DNA of 64,000 nt from a virus, in IMG/VR virus record IMGVR_UViG_3300043811_000032, positions 34,692 to 98,691 of that record. One strand, 5' to 3'. The position numbers and the translations under genes were made by a program. The notes beneath the pieces were generated by a model. That model worked only from the letters and a program-made list of their open reading frames with translations. It was not told the origin of the DNA and searched no databases. This document shows positions 16,182 through 24,558 of this stretch, piece by piece; the stretch's first letter is position 1, and each line of letters opens with the position of its first letter.

Positions 16182-18421
16182 CACTTCCTCTTGGGTATGA
16201 GGTGGCGATACGCAGGATACTTGTACAGGGCTCCCTCTATCCGTGGCACAGCGTTACAGCGCAGATATCGCTCCGATAGGTCGATCCCTACCGAATGTCG
16301 GCCGTGGTCGATACTGACCTCGCACGTAGTACCGCTCCCACAGAAGGGGTCCATAACTACGCACGGCACCACGTCGTAGTCGTAGCCGCAATGGCAACCC
16401 GGCTTCCAGCCCACCGTCTTCACCTCGACGCCGGCCACCGAGTTGGCGCAGCTGTTGCCCGTGCCCTCCTCGCCGGTCCGCTTGACGTAGTCGTTGGGTC
16501 GCTCCCGCTTCAGCTTCTTCTCCTCTGTCACCCGCTGCCACGGTGTGCCGCAGAAGCCGCAGGCGCCCTTCGCACTAGTGCCGGCGAGGATGCACGGCTC
16601 GATCAGTTTAGGTGGAAACGTGGCGAAGTGGGCACCAGGGTATCCGCCTGCACTAATAAGCCATACTGACCTCTTGTTCCGATTTGGTACACGGCCTAAT
16701 ACCGCTGAGGCGTGGTCTTCGTTGTGCGACACCTTCCCGTCGAACTCAGTGGACGCTTGCTTCGGAGCAAGCGTTCGAGGAGGTAAGTTAGCTGTGTCTG
16801 CCGGCTCCTTGATCGCCTCCGCGTCATAGAAGTAGTCCATCCCCTTCGTCAGCAGGAACACGTACTCATGCGCCTTGGTGCAACGGTTCCGCACGCTCTC
16901 GGGCATCGGCGACGGCTTGCTGTTATGGGTCAACACACCCGAAGCCAGTGCGAGCAGGTGTGGCTCGTCCTCAACGCCCAGTTCGTACACGTATCGCGAC
17001 TTCGCCTTGCGGACCTCCACAACCTCCAGCCGGTCCTTCTCGTTCCAGTGCCCGCTTCGTGCCTTCCTGATCTCCCCCTTGTATCCTTTCCGCGGTTTGC
17101 CTTTGTATATCCCGACACACGGATTCAATGTCAAGCAGTAGCCAAGCCGAGCGCAGACTGTCCGCAGATCCCTTTCCAAGTTAGCGTTCCTTGTGAACCC
17201 GAGTCGCCAGCGAACACCACCGTCGCTACCGTCTCCACTCAGGTAGCCGTCCAGCATCGCCTCCAAAAAGTCGTTGCCATACCGCCACACTACCGGCGAG
17301 AAGCCCTTGTCGTAAGCATCGACACCACTTACCAACTCCCTGATGACAGCACAGATTAACTTGCCATATACTCGGATGGTCTGATTGTTGCCGTCTACAG
17401 TCAACGTGGCAGAACCGCCGTAGTCCTCAGCAATCTTCTTTACAAACTCCCACCTGCTTACTTCGTTGACATGGCCCGACAGGCTGAACTTGTCCTTCCT
17501 ATCTCGCGTAACACCGCTGCCTTCGGCGATGTAGAGCCCTGCCAACCATGCCGCATCAAGCCCTACGTGTGACGGATCTCTTGGTTCCTTTGGTGCCGGC
17601 AGGCGACAGCCTTCCAGTACATCGCCAACCCTAATGTCTTTGGATTCAACAAGACCACGATCCTTTACTGGGAACCTATGCGTTGGCGTGCAAGAAATGC
17701 GCTCACCACTTCTAAGCACTAGCGTCCTCTCATCTCCGCACCGTGGCGACTTGCTCATCCCCTTGAGCTGTGTCCACTTATTGCCGTTCCATAGTTTGAC
17801 CGTGCTCGGTTTGAGCCGGTACAGATCCTTGAGTGTCATTGGCATGTCGCCCTTCTGCGTGCGAGCGTAGACCCACGTGCCACCACTCAGGCACCAAATT
17901 ATGTCCTGTCGCAGCACCCATCCATCAGCTTGCAACGCGAGGGCGACGCGCCACGGGACGCCGACGAGGTTGCCTGATCTTAAGCCGCTGGTGCCTCCGT
18001 CTTTTGGCCACGAGCCGGCCGATTCCGACTGCTTATCGTTCTCGAACTTCTTGCCAAAGTAGCGTTCGTTGAACCCGCTTTTCACGTCTCCACCACCTCC
18101 CGCTCCGCCGTAACTGTCACCTAAATTAAGCCATAGCACCCCGTCGTCCCGCAGCACCCGCCGCACCTCGCGAAACACCTCGACCATCGTGGCGACAAAC
18201 TCCTGCGGTGTCTTCTCACTGCCGATTTCCTGATGCTTGCTATCGTGCCCGTCCTCTAAGTACGAGCGGAGGCCCCAATAAGGCGGACTAGTCACGACAC
18301 AGTGAACGCTCTGGGTCTTGAGCCCGCGCAGGACGTCTGTGACGTTGCCGTGATATATCTTCACGGTCTCTTGGTCCGAGGTCATCCAGTAGGGCGGCAC
18401 TGCCCTGACGTGTATCGGCAT
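16181..18421 (-). CDS. DNA N4-cytosine/N6-adenine methyltransferase containing an intein
   Basis: A 746-residue precursor whose extein is a 422-residue type II DNA methyltransferase. The catalytic motif IV is TSPPYWGLR near residue 45. A DIIW...SKPSPMPESV target-recognition segment is split by the intein, and the SAM-binding motif I is DPFCGSGTT near the C-terminus. This permuted order (motif IV first) is typical of beta-class enzymes. The SPPYW form favours N4-cytosine, but N6-adenine is possible. No cognate restriction gene is nearby, so it may protect phage DNA. The ATG overlaps the primase stop as TAATG. Confidence 0.85.
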   Translation of the reverse strand: MPIHVRAVPPYWMTSDQETVKIYHGNVTDVLRGLKTQSVHCVVTSPPYWGLRSYLEDGHDSKHQEIGSEKTPQEFVATMVEVFREVRRVLRDDGVLWLNLGDSYGGAGGGGDVKSGFNERYFGKKFENDKQSESAGSWPKDGGTSGLRSGNLVGVPWRVALALQADGWVLRQDIIWCLSGGTWVYARTQKGDMPMTLKDLYRLKPSTVKLWNGNKWTQLKGMSKSPRCGDERTLVLRSGERISCTPTHRFPVKDRGLVESKDIRVGDVLEGCRLPAPKEPRDPSHVGLDAAWLAGLYIAEGSGVTRDRKDKFSLSGHVNEVSRWEFVKKIAEDYGGSATLTVDGNNQTIRVYGKLICAVIRELVSGVDAYDKGFSPVVWRYGNDFLEAMLDGYLSGDGSDGGVRWRLGFTRNANLERDLRTVCARLGYCLTLNPCVGIYKGKPRKGYKGEIRKARSGHWNEKDRLEVVEVRKAKSRYVYELGVEDEPHLLALASGVLTHNSKPSPMPESVRNRCTKAHEYVFLLTKGMDYFYDAEAIKEPADTANLPPRTLAPKQASTEFDGKVSHNEDHASAVLGRVPNRNKRSVWLISAGGYPGAHFATFPPKLIEPCILAGTSAKGACGFCGTPWQRVTEEKKLKRERPNDYVKRTGEEGTGNSCANSVAGVEVKTVGWKPGCHCGYDYDVVPCVVMDPFCGSGTTCEVSIDHGRHSVGIDLSERYLRCNAVPRIEGALYKYPAYRHLIPKRK
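16922..17893 (-). mobile_element. Intein with LAGLIDADG-type domain in the DNA methyltransferase
   Basis: A 324-residue insertion at DIIW/SKPSP. It starts with Cys1 (CLSGGTWVYAR, block A) and has RISCTPTHRFPV as block B with the TxxH. Two LAGLIDADG-like helices follow (AAWLAGLYIAEGS and EAMLDGYLSGDGS), then VYELGVEDEPHLLA as block F, and it ends LTHN before Ser+1. All splicing residues (Cys1, block B His, penultimate His, terminal Asn, Ser+1) are present, so it should splice. The homing endonuclease looks intact. Confidence 0.9.
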
Positions 18422-21400
18422 TAGCCTTCTCCCATTACTTCGCGGTACAACCCCGCCATCCTTCGGGTAAGTCTCCACCGAGTCCTCAGATTGACTCCGT
18501 TCTTCAGCGGCTGATGCGGCTCGCAGGCACCGATCCGCTTGAGGAACTTGAGCAGCCCGCGTTCCTTGTCCTCTCCTTCGTGAGTTAGGTGGATGAGTGC
18601 AGCCACCTCCAGTCCCATGTCCCCCGCCGCTGCCAAATGCCGGATGATCTCGTACGTGCGGCCCCGAGCCGTATCCATCGCCACCCGTCGCACGCGGACC
18701 ATCACCTCGCCGTCAATGGCGGTGCGGTTGAGTACGATGGCGAGGCAGTACGCCAGCTTGCCGATCTGGGACGTGAGCCGAGCACTCATCTCTCGGCTTG
18801 TCTCCTCGTCCTGCTTCTTGCTAGGGCGGGCACGCAGGTACGCCACGAACTTGGCGTAGGCCATGCAGAGCCTTGCCGCCTCGTCGGTCATCGTGATGTG
18901 GGGTAGTAACCTACCCACGTTCTGCCGCAGCCACTCGACGTAGCCGCCGGTGATGCGCTTGGCGGCGATCATTTCCGGCGTGTCGGTGGTCTCGACCTTG
19001 CCATCCACCTCGTATAGGTTCATGCGCACCTGGTTGATCTTCCGCCAGCTGATCTCGTCCTCCAGCGAGTCGTCGATCACGTCCATGATGCGGCAGCACA
19101 GGAACCGCTCGCCCAGCTCACTGGTGTCCAGCGCACGCAGCGCCCCCGTACCGCAGAGTATCCAGGCGAAGCGGATACCCTCGTAGTCGCGGGACATCTT
19201 GTTGTTGAAAGCCGACCTACCCACCGTGTCGTACAGGTCGCGGGCCTGCCCCAGCACCTGATCGCGGTTAGGTAATGTCAACACCGTGTCGCCATCTTTG
19301 ACAACGAACGCCTTGTCGCGGAGCTTGTTCACCAATCCGAGGTCCTCCGTGCCCTCCTTGTCCGTCTGGTAGCCGCTGTAGAAGCCGCGGAACGTGCTCT
19401 GGGCCTTGACGTACTCGCGAGCCACGCTAATCGCCTCGCACAGGATACTCTTGCCGGTAGACGGAGGCGACACCGCCATGATCCAGATCTGGTCCCCCAC
19501 CACCTTCACCGAGGCGACCGCCGCCATGATGATGCTGAAGCCGTAGTCCAGCCCGTCCGTCCACTTCATCGCCTTGCGCCACGCCTGCACGCAGTCCCGC
19601 CAGTTGTCGCAGGGCTGGGTCGTGAGTAGGTCGCGGTGTGGCCCGGCCTCGCTCTTGACCAGCCACTCGGCAGGCACCGGCTCGATCCGGTCGTTGAGCC
19701 TCTCCTGTAGTTCGATGCGCTCCTCCGCCGTCGAGCCCTGCGTGAGCCAGTCCCGCACGTCGTAGCCGCTCGGCAGCTCGGGGTCGTAGCCGTCCGCGCC
19801 CCAGCGAATGTACCTGATCTCCTTGGGTGGTGCCTCCTGGCTCGCCAACAGCCGGGCGACGCGCTCCATGCCGTCTAGTCCGGCCTTGGTGACTCGTCCC
19901 TGATGCTCGCGAGGATGGTCGTTGTCGAACAGTAGTACCACCGTCTTGCCTGCCAGCAGCGAGGCCCAGCTCGGGTTGAACACGCTACAGCCCGGCACCG
20001 CCAGCACGTTCGCCCGCTGGCCGAGTCCCGCACTGCGAGCCGCCTGTAGCGTCTCCCACCACGCCATCCCGTCCCACGGCCCTTCACAATTTCCAGACAC
20101 CACCGCCTTGCCGTTCCGGCGGACCACCACAAACCCAGTGGAGACAGTCACGCAGTAGACCTTACCTTTGTAGTGCTCTCTAGTCGGTTTATTGACAATC
20201 ACTCTCCAAGGTTTCTTGATCATACAGAGGACGTACTGGTCGTTGCAGTTCTCCTCCTCGGACGGTATGCGGTTGGTACCGCTGGAATAGCCGGAGATCA
20301 CAGCCATCCTTGAGATGACGTCTGCGTTGGCAGCGTTGGAGGTAAAATACCGGATACAGTTCTGGCCCTTGTCGCCGTCCCAATGAGGAATCTCCTCAAT
20401 GATAGTCTGGCGGGTCTTGAGCGGCCAAGCTAGCTCCTTGCCTGTCCATATCTTCTTAGGGCAGCATTCCAATAAGAATTGAGCCTCCGGCTGTCGCTTG
20501 TCTATGAGGATAGACTCAGACTCGTCCACGCTCCCCCAGTGGTGAGTCTTGAACTTTATGCCAAGTTCGTTGAGCAGGCTCTTTAGCCGCTCTTTCTTGC
20601 GATCCTTGTAGAAGCTGAACTCGATCTGGAATCCGCCTCGGATACAACCGTCGGCTACGAAAGCCGTCAACAACTTGGCTTGCGTTTCTGATGGACCTGC
20701 TTCTTCCCCCACCATAGTACCGCTGACTGGCAACTGGAAGCCGGCACCAACGTCTTGGGCCTTTCTGACTTGGCTCTTGGTAGCCTGCTGCCTTTTGCAC
20801 AGCATCCTGTGGTCTGGCGTAACCAACAGGTCACACCAGCGGCTGGCGAAGTTGACCATCTCTCCGTGGAAATCTAGGACCTGCTTGGCTCTAGGCCGCT
20901 CGAACCTTATGCTCTCGTTCTCTGGTTTGTAGGAGGCCACTCTGTCCTCCTCTCCCAATTCCTTGAACAACATCCATCCACGGTTAGTAAGGATCTCTGT
21001 GTCGTCCGAGTAGCAGACGTAACACATCTCCTTGCTCGCGTCGAACAGCGGCACGCCATGAAGCCCGTGTCCAACGTGCTCTCCGCCTGATAGAGTCGTA
21101 GGAAGCAACTTCATTCTCTTACTTGTATAGTCTCGCACGTAGCGGTACAGCTGGACGAGGTTGCCCTCGCGGTTGTACCCCGGCAGCGCGTAGTCAAGAG
21201 TGAGCGGATGCCGAATAGCTCCCCACTTGACGAGCGTGTCGACACTGAGCAGCTTGCGATCCTCGGCCAGCTCCTCCAGATCCGTCGGCGGTTGTGCCGC
21301 AGCCCACAGCTCGCGTAGGAACGTAACCTGGTTACCAGCACGTCCGCAGACCTTACAGTCCCAGAGCCCGCTCGCTGTTGCCACTCGCCATTTGAGCTTA

Positions 21401-21510
21401 CCGCAGAACGGACACTCTGCCTCCGACTGGTCCTGCCCCTCCCACGACAGGTCCATCCCGTGTTGGACGTATGCTTTCAATACCGCAGGAACGGTCTTGA
21501 CGACAGGCAT
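18421..21510 (-). CDS. TOPRIM primase-helicase containing an intein
   Basis: A 1029-residue precursor. The N-terminus has a CHC2-like zinc ribbon (CPFCGK at 33-38 and CKVCG at 52-56), followed by the TOPRIM domain (CEGPWDG, and FDNDHP near residues 528-533, giving the metal-binding acids). A C-terminal ATPase has Walker A SPPSTGKS (681-688). It should prime and unwind phage DNA. The intein splits TOPRIM between YV and CEGPWDG. The extein is about 720 residues. The ATPase resembles the helicase part of phage primase-helicases, but its exact superfamily cannot be fixed by eye. ATG 21510 overlaps the upstream stop. Confidence 0.8.
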   Translation of the reverse strand: MPVVKTVPAVLKAYVQHGMDLSWEGQDQSEAECPFCGKLKWRVATASGLWDCKVCGRAGNQVTFLRELWAAAQPPTDLEELAEDRKLLSVDTLVKWGAIRHPLTLDYALPGYNREGNLVQLYRYVRDYTSKRMKLLPTTLSGGEHVGHGLHGVPLFDASKEMCYVCYSDDTEILTNRGWMLFKELGEEDRVASYKPENESIRFERPRAKQVLDFHGEMVNFASRWCDLLVTPDHRMLCKRQQATKSQVRKAQDVGAGFQLPVSGTMVGEEAGPSETQAKLLTAFVADGCIRGGFQIEFSFYKDRKKERLKSLLNELGIKFKTHHWGSVDESESILIDKRQPEAQFLLECCPKKIWTGKELAWPLKTRQTIIEEIPHWDGDKGQNCIRYFTSNAANADVISRMAVISGYSSGTNRIPSEEENCNDQYVLCMIKKPWRVIVNKPTREHYKGKVYCVTVSTGFVVVRRNGKAVVSGNCEGPWDGMAWWETLQAARSAGLGQRANVLAVPGCSVFNPSWASLLAGKTVVLLFDNDHPREHQGRVTKAGLDGMERVARLLASQEAPPKEIRYIRWGADGYDPELPSGYDVRDWLTQGSTAEERIELQERLNDRIEPVPAEWLVKSEAGPHRDLLTTQPCDNWRDCVQAWRKAMKWTDGLDYGFSIIMAAVASVKVVGDQIWIMAVSPPSTGKSILCEAISVAREYVKAQSTFRGFYSGYQTDKEGTEDLGLVNKLRDKAFVVKDGDTVLTLPNRDQVLGQARDLYDTVGRSAFNNKMSRDYEGIRFAWILCGTGALRALDTSELGERFLCCRIMDVIDDSLEDEISWRKINQVRMNLYEVDGKVETTDTPEMIAAKRITGGYVEWLRQNVGRLLPHITMTDEAARLCMAYAKFVAYLRARPSKKQDEETSREMSARLTSQIGKLAYCLAIVLNRTAIDGEVMVRVRRVAMDTARGRTYEIIRHLAAAGDMGLEVAALIHLTHEGEDKERGLLKFLKRIGACEPHQPLKNGVNLRTRWRLTRRMAGLYREVMGEG
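20089..21015 (-). mobile_element. Intein in the primase TOPRIM motif
   Basis: A 309-residue insertion. It starts with Cys1 (CYSDDTEILTNRGW, block A), has LLVTPDHRMLC as block B, and ends VVRRNGKAVVSGN before Cys+1 of CEGPWDG. The penultimate residue is Gly instead of the usual His, which some inteins tolerate. A degenerate LAGLIDADG-like segment (LLTAFVADGCIRGG) appears once, so homing activity may be reduced. It interrupts the most conserved Glu-containing TOPRIM loop, so priming would depend on splicing. Confidence 0.85.
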
Positions 21511-22058
21511 CAATAGCTCCTTACTTCCCACACGATCATCCGACGTTGGAGTACGCCACAGTGCACGCGATAGTGCGAGAACTCGACCACGTGGTCCTCG
21601 TAGGTATCCAGCAGCTCCATCAGCCAGTCGTAGTCGCCGGGGTCGAGCGTTGTCCGCAGTAACGAGGTAGCAATTATACCGTAAACCTCGGCCGAGCGGG
21701 TGGCTAAAGCGGGCCGCATCGGCATCGGCAACGTGCTGTAGAGCAAATAGAGCCCGCGATTGCTCTGCATCACCTCCCCTTGCAGCACCGTCGTCGCCGT
21801 GGGCGCCATCTCGCTGCAGTACCAGTCCTGCGGATCACTCATCCGTAGCCACAGTCCTCGCACCGCGGAGTAGCTCTGGTCATAGTACGTCGCCCCAGCC
21901 GCCACCCGATTGCGCAGGTGGTAGCTGCCCATCTGGTTAGCCCCACTCTCAAACGCAACGCGGTCGTGCCACGTGTTGGTGCGGTTGCCGAACTCCAGCG
22001 CTTGGTATCGCTGGGTGAAGTCCGTTTTACTTAGCACCGGCGGTCTGCTTGGCCACAT
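21510..22058 (-). CDS. Hypothetical 182-residue protein
   Basis: Located between the thymidylate synthase and primase genes, overlapping both (32 bases at its start, TGATG at its end). Aromatic-rich central region (GATYYDQSYSAVRGLWLRM) and a helical C-terminal half. The start could instead be GTG 22037. Not recognised. Confidence 0.6.
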   Translation of the reverse strand: MWPSRPPVLSKTDFTQRYQALEFGNRTNTWHDRVAFESGANQMGSYHLRNRVAAGATYYDQSYSAVRGLWLRMSDPQDWYCSEMAPTATTVLQGEVMQSNRGLYLLYSTLPMPMRPALATRSAEVYGIIATSLLRTTLDPGDYDWLMELLDTYEDHVVEFSHYRVHCGVLQRRMIVWEVRSY

Positions 22059-23130
22059 AGTTCGCCTCCCGTCTACAGAGCCACTCTACCGCCGCCAGAC
22101 GCCAGTCATCTCCCCAACACATCTGCGCCGCCTTGAGTGCGTGGGTGTAGTTCCTGCTCTTGCGGTGATGGAACGCCATCATCAGCGGCTGGGCGACGTT
22201 CCGCAGGAAGCTGCAGTGGTACGAGCCTGCCAGTGCGTCCTTGCTGTGCCGCTCGACAAATTCACTACACTCCTTGTCGAAGATTTCCAGCTCGTTGGGC
22301 GAGAGCAGCGGCCACTTGAGGTCGCGGTCGGTGTAGAAGTCGTCGTGCTTGGTGTCGGCGAGCCAGACCTCCGGTTTCCAATTGCTTTCGTACACGTGGC
22401 CATTCGTCGTGATCTGGTGGTACTGCCCTACGGCGACGCCGAGGTGCGCGGCGACGTATTCAAGCAAGACGCTGAAGTGTACCGCATTCGCTCCCAGCAG
22501 CCCCCAAATCAAATCGTTAGAGCGATTGAACACCGTAAGGTTCAGCTGCCGCGGCTCGCCGTGCGTCCAACCCCCCGACATCTGGAACGTCGCGGCGAGG
22601 TTGCAGCAGACATCGCGGCTACGGTCGATAGCCAATAGGTCCTGATCCACCGTCCACATCTGGAGCACTGCCCGCCGGCTCTCCGGCTTCTCCTTCAAGT
22701 GTCGTATGATCTGGGCTATCTGGTCCCAAGGCTCTAGGGCGTACCTATCGCCGGCGCTGTCGATCTGGTCATCGGTCAAGGCGTAGCTCTTGCTGTGCCG
22801 CCATCGCTTTCCGTAGCCGCCATTGAACGTCTCGCCGTCGTCCGTGTACTCCTTGAACTGCTTAGCGTAGTAGACGAGCGGGCTTACATCGTTCCGCCCC
22901 GCCAACATGTATAACGCTTCGTAGAGCATCATGAATGGATTCGCGTCCCGAGCCCCATTCATCAAGACTCTTTCACATGGCCGCTCGTACGTCACCGTCA
23001 ACGGCTCCTCGATGACCAACACCGACCCGTTGCGGCTAGGGCTGGGTGTAGTTGGAATCGATCCGTCGTGTATGCCCTGCACTATCGTCCTGAAGGCGGT
23101 TCCGACGTTGCGTGTCTTGATCTGTGGCAC
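22027..23130 (-). CDS. Thymidylate synthase family protein (ThyA-type or dUMP hydroxymethylase)
   Basis: A 367-residue member of the ThyA / deoxynucleotide hydroxymethylase fold, larger than ThyA (about 265). RRAVLQMW carries the phosphate-binding Arg pair. The catalytic Cys region is DVCCNLAATFQM (usually PCH), the RSND motif is followed by WGLLGANAVHFS, and GHVYESN supplies the His-x-Tyr. The Asn in GANAV aligns roughly with the residue that selects dUMP over dCMP. It may make dTMP or 5-hydroxymethyl-dUMP; the nearby hypermodification genes make the second possibility serious. The GTG start follows AAAGGAG. Confidence 0.75.
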   Translation of the reverse strand: MPQIKTRNVGTAFRTIVQGIHDGSIPTTPSPSRNGSVLVIEEPLTVTYERPCERVLMNGARDANPFMMLYEALYMLAGRNDVSPLVYYAKQFKEYTDDGETFNGGYGKRWRHSKSYALTDDQIDSAGDRYALEPWDQIAQIIRHLKEKPESRRAVLQMWTVDQDLLAIDRSRDVCCNLAATFQMSGGWTHGEPRQLNLTVFNRSNDLIWGLLGANAVHFSVLLEYVAAHLGVAVGQYHQITTNGHVYESNWKPEVWLADTKHDDFYTDRDLKWPLLSPNELEIFDKECSEFVERHSKDALAGSYHCSFLRNVAQPLMMAFHHRKSRNYTHALKAAQMCWGDDWRLAAVEWLCRREANYVAKQTAGAK

Positions 23131-23701
23131 GGTGCTCTCCTTTGTAAAGTTGCTCGAACGCGGCCAAGAACTCTACCTCGCTCTTCTGCCACGTCCACGG
23201 TATCCAATACTTGACGCTGGCGATCTCCTCTGCCGTCAGCGGCGGGTAGTTCCGCTCCTGGTCTGGCTGCATCAGGGCGACGGTGCAGCCCGGTAGTAAC
23301 TTGCTCATCTCGTAGCGGACCAGCACCCGGTCGGCGCGTTCCACTACCTCCGCCGTCTCCTCCGCGCAACCATACTTGCGGTAGATCGTCCTCTGCAGCC
23401 GGTCCTCCGCCGCTCGGTAGCCAGCCATCTCGGGCGTCTTCTTCAGCCACTTCGTCACATCCCCGAGATAGGTCTCACTGGCGTCGTGGAGCAGAGCTTG
23501 GAGCGCGTGGGGCGTGTCCCAGCAGATCCGAGCCGCGTAGACGCTGTGCTGGGCGACGCTGAGCGGCACCTTGGTTGCGCCTGCGAAGCGGTTGCATAGG
23601 GCAAGATGGTGGGCGATGTCCTCGATGACGATGTCCGCCGGCTGGACGTCGAGGGGGTTGATCTTGCGGCCGGTGAACGAGTACATAAAGGGCTGAGTCA
23701 T
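23036..23701 (-). CDS. HD-domain 5'-deoxynucleotidase-like protein
   Basis: A 221-residue HD hydrolase resembling the YfbR/dCMP-phosphohydrolase type. It has LSVAQHSVYAAR near residue 54, LLHDASETYLGD (the HD pair) near residue 78 and a distal Asp in ERADRVLVRYE. It likely dephosphorylates deoxynucleotides or related phosphates to adjust the dNTP pool. AAGGAG lies 9 bases before ATG 23701. Its last 95 bases overlap the thymidylate synthase gene. Acting next to that enzyme, it could remove competing canonical nucleotides. Confidence 0.75.
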   Translation of the reverse strand: MTQPFMYSFTGRKINPLDVQPADIVIEDIAHHLALCNRFAGATKVPLSVAQHSVYAARICWDTPHALQALLHDASETYLGDVTKWLKKTPEMAGYRAAEDRLQRTIYRKYGCAEETAEVVERADRVLVRYEMSKLLPGCTVALMQPDQERNYPPLTAEEIASVKYWIPWTWQKSEVEFLAAFEQLYKGEHRATDQDTQRRNRLQDDSAGHTRRIDSNYTQP

Positions 23702-23760
23702 CCTGAACTCCTTATGGATCAACGGGATCGGAAAACTTGGTTCAATCTAGATATTTCGCC

Positions 23761-23788
23761 TTGCTTCAGGCTACAGTCGGCGTATACT
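23761..23788 (+). promoter_or_regulatory. Sigma-70-like promoter for the 23.8 kb wHTH gene
   Basis: TTGCTT at 23761-23766 and TATACT at 23783-23788 with a 16-base spacer, on the rightward strand, 55 bases before the ATG at 23843. It lies in a gap between oppositely oriented genes. This is the best -35/-10 pair seen in the left half of the window. Confidence 0.55.
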
Positions 23789-23842
23789 TTACCAAGGCGA
23801 CAGGGGGCACACCGCCACCCGGCCACCATCTGGAGAACCGCA

Positions 23843-24253
23843 ATGACCGCTACCATGACCGAAGCCCCCGTCAGCACCAATGGCCACACCAGCAGCACCA
23901 AGCCGGTTGCCAAGAAGACTCGCAAGGCCAAGCCTGCCGCCACCAAGACCGAGGCCCAGTACGGCATCGACCGCAGCCACGACCTGCCGTGGCACGACAA
24001 GAAGGTTGCCATCTTCAAGGCACTGAAGGCGCTGGGTGCCACCAAGAGCGGTGACGCCGTGTCGGCCGTGCAGGTTGCTGCCAAGGCCAAGGTGACCGCC
24101 CGCGACGTCCGCCACTACTGCTACCACGCCAAGGCGGCTGGGCTGGTTGACTTGGCCACCATCGAGGACGTTCGCGGCCACGCCTTCTACCTGACCGCCA
24201 AGGGCCGCAACATCGACCCCGTGCAGGCACAGAAGGCTGAACAGGCCGAGTAA
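23843..24253 (+). CDS. Winged-helix-like DNA-binding protein with Lys/Ala-rich tail
   Basis: A 136-residue protein on the strand opposite to its neighbours. Residues 1-45 are Lys/Ala/Thr-rich, like histone-H1-type tails. Residues 55-130 form a winged-helix pattern: DDVRHYC-type recognition helix (ARDVRHYCYHAKAAGLVD) followed by a wing and HAFYLTAKGRNI. GGAGAA precedes the ATG. It may be a transcriptional regulator or nucleoid-binding protein. Its own promoter and a terminator bracket it, so it is an independently expressed single-gene unit. Confidence 0.6.
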   Translation: MTATMTEAPVSTNGHTSSTKPVAKKTRKAKPAATKTEAQYGIDRSHDLPWHDKKVAIFKALKALGATKSGDAVSAVQVAAKAKVTARDVRHYCYHAKAAGLVDLATIEDVRGHAFYLTAKGRNIDPVQAQKAEQAE

Positions 24254-24280
24254 CGCTGCCACCATTACCAACCCCCTTAC

Positions 24281-24313
24281 AGGCCCGTACAATGGTGTGC
24301 GGGCCTTTATTGT
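24281..24313 (+). terminator. Rho-independent terminator
   Basis: AGGCCCG (24281-24287) pairs with CGGGCCT (24300-24306) around a 12-base loop, followed by TTATTGTT. It lies 28 bases after the stop of the wHTH gene and just ahead of the next small gene. Confidence 0.7.
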
Positions 24314-24324
24314 TGGAGCCACTT

Positions 24325-24558
24325 ATGGAACTCAACCGCGCTCAGCTCTGCCTGCTCCGCAGTATCAAGTCCACCGGCTTCCCTGCCGAGTTACTGCAGA
24401 TCTTCCTCGGTCGCTGCGGTGCCACCGTTGCCGAGTGGCAAGCCCTGCTGGATGCCGACTTGGTTACTGCCGGCAAACGTGCCGAACGTGGTCGCTACGT
24501 GATTACCAAGGCTGGCACCACCGCTTACAACCACCGCCCGAAGCACATCTACTTCTAG
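24325..24558 (+). CDS. Small winged-helix-like protein
   Basis: A 77-residue protein (MELNRAQLCLLRSIKSTGFP...) with a helix-turn-helix-like VAEWQALLDADLVTAG and a wing (RGRYVITKAGTTAY). The general layout repeats the C-terminal half of the preceding gene, so the two may be related regulators. GGAG precedes the ATG. It lies just beyond a terminator, so expression may depend on read-through. It meets the leftward radical SAM gene tail to tail with a 4-base overlap. Confidence 0.55.
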   Translation: MELNRAQLCLLRSIKSTGFPAELLQIFLGRCGATVAEWQALLDADLVTAGKRAERGRYVITKAGTTAYNHRPKHIYF

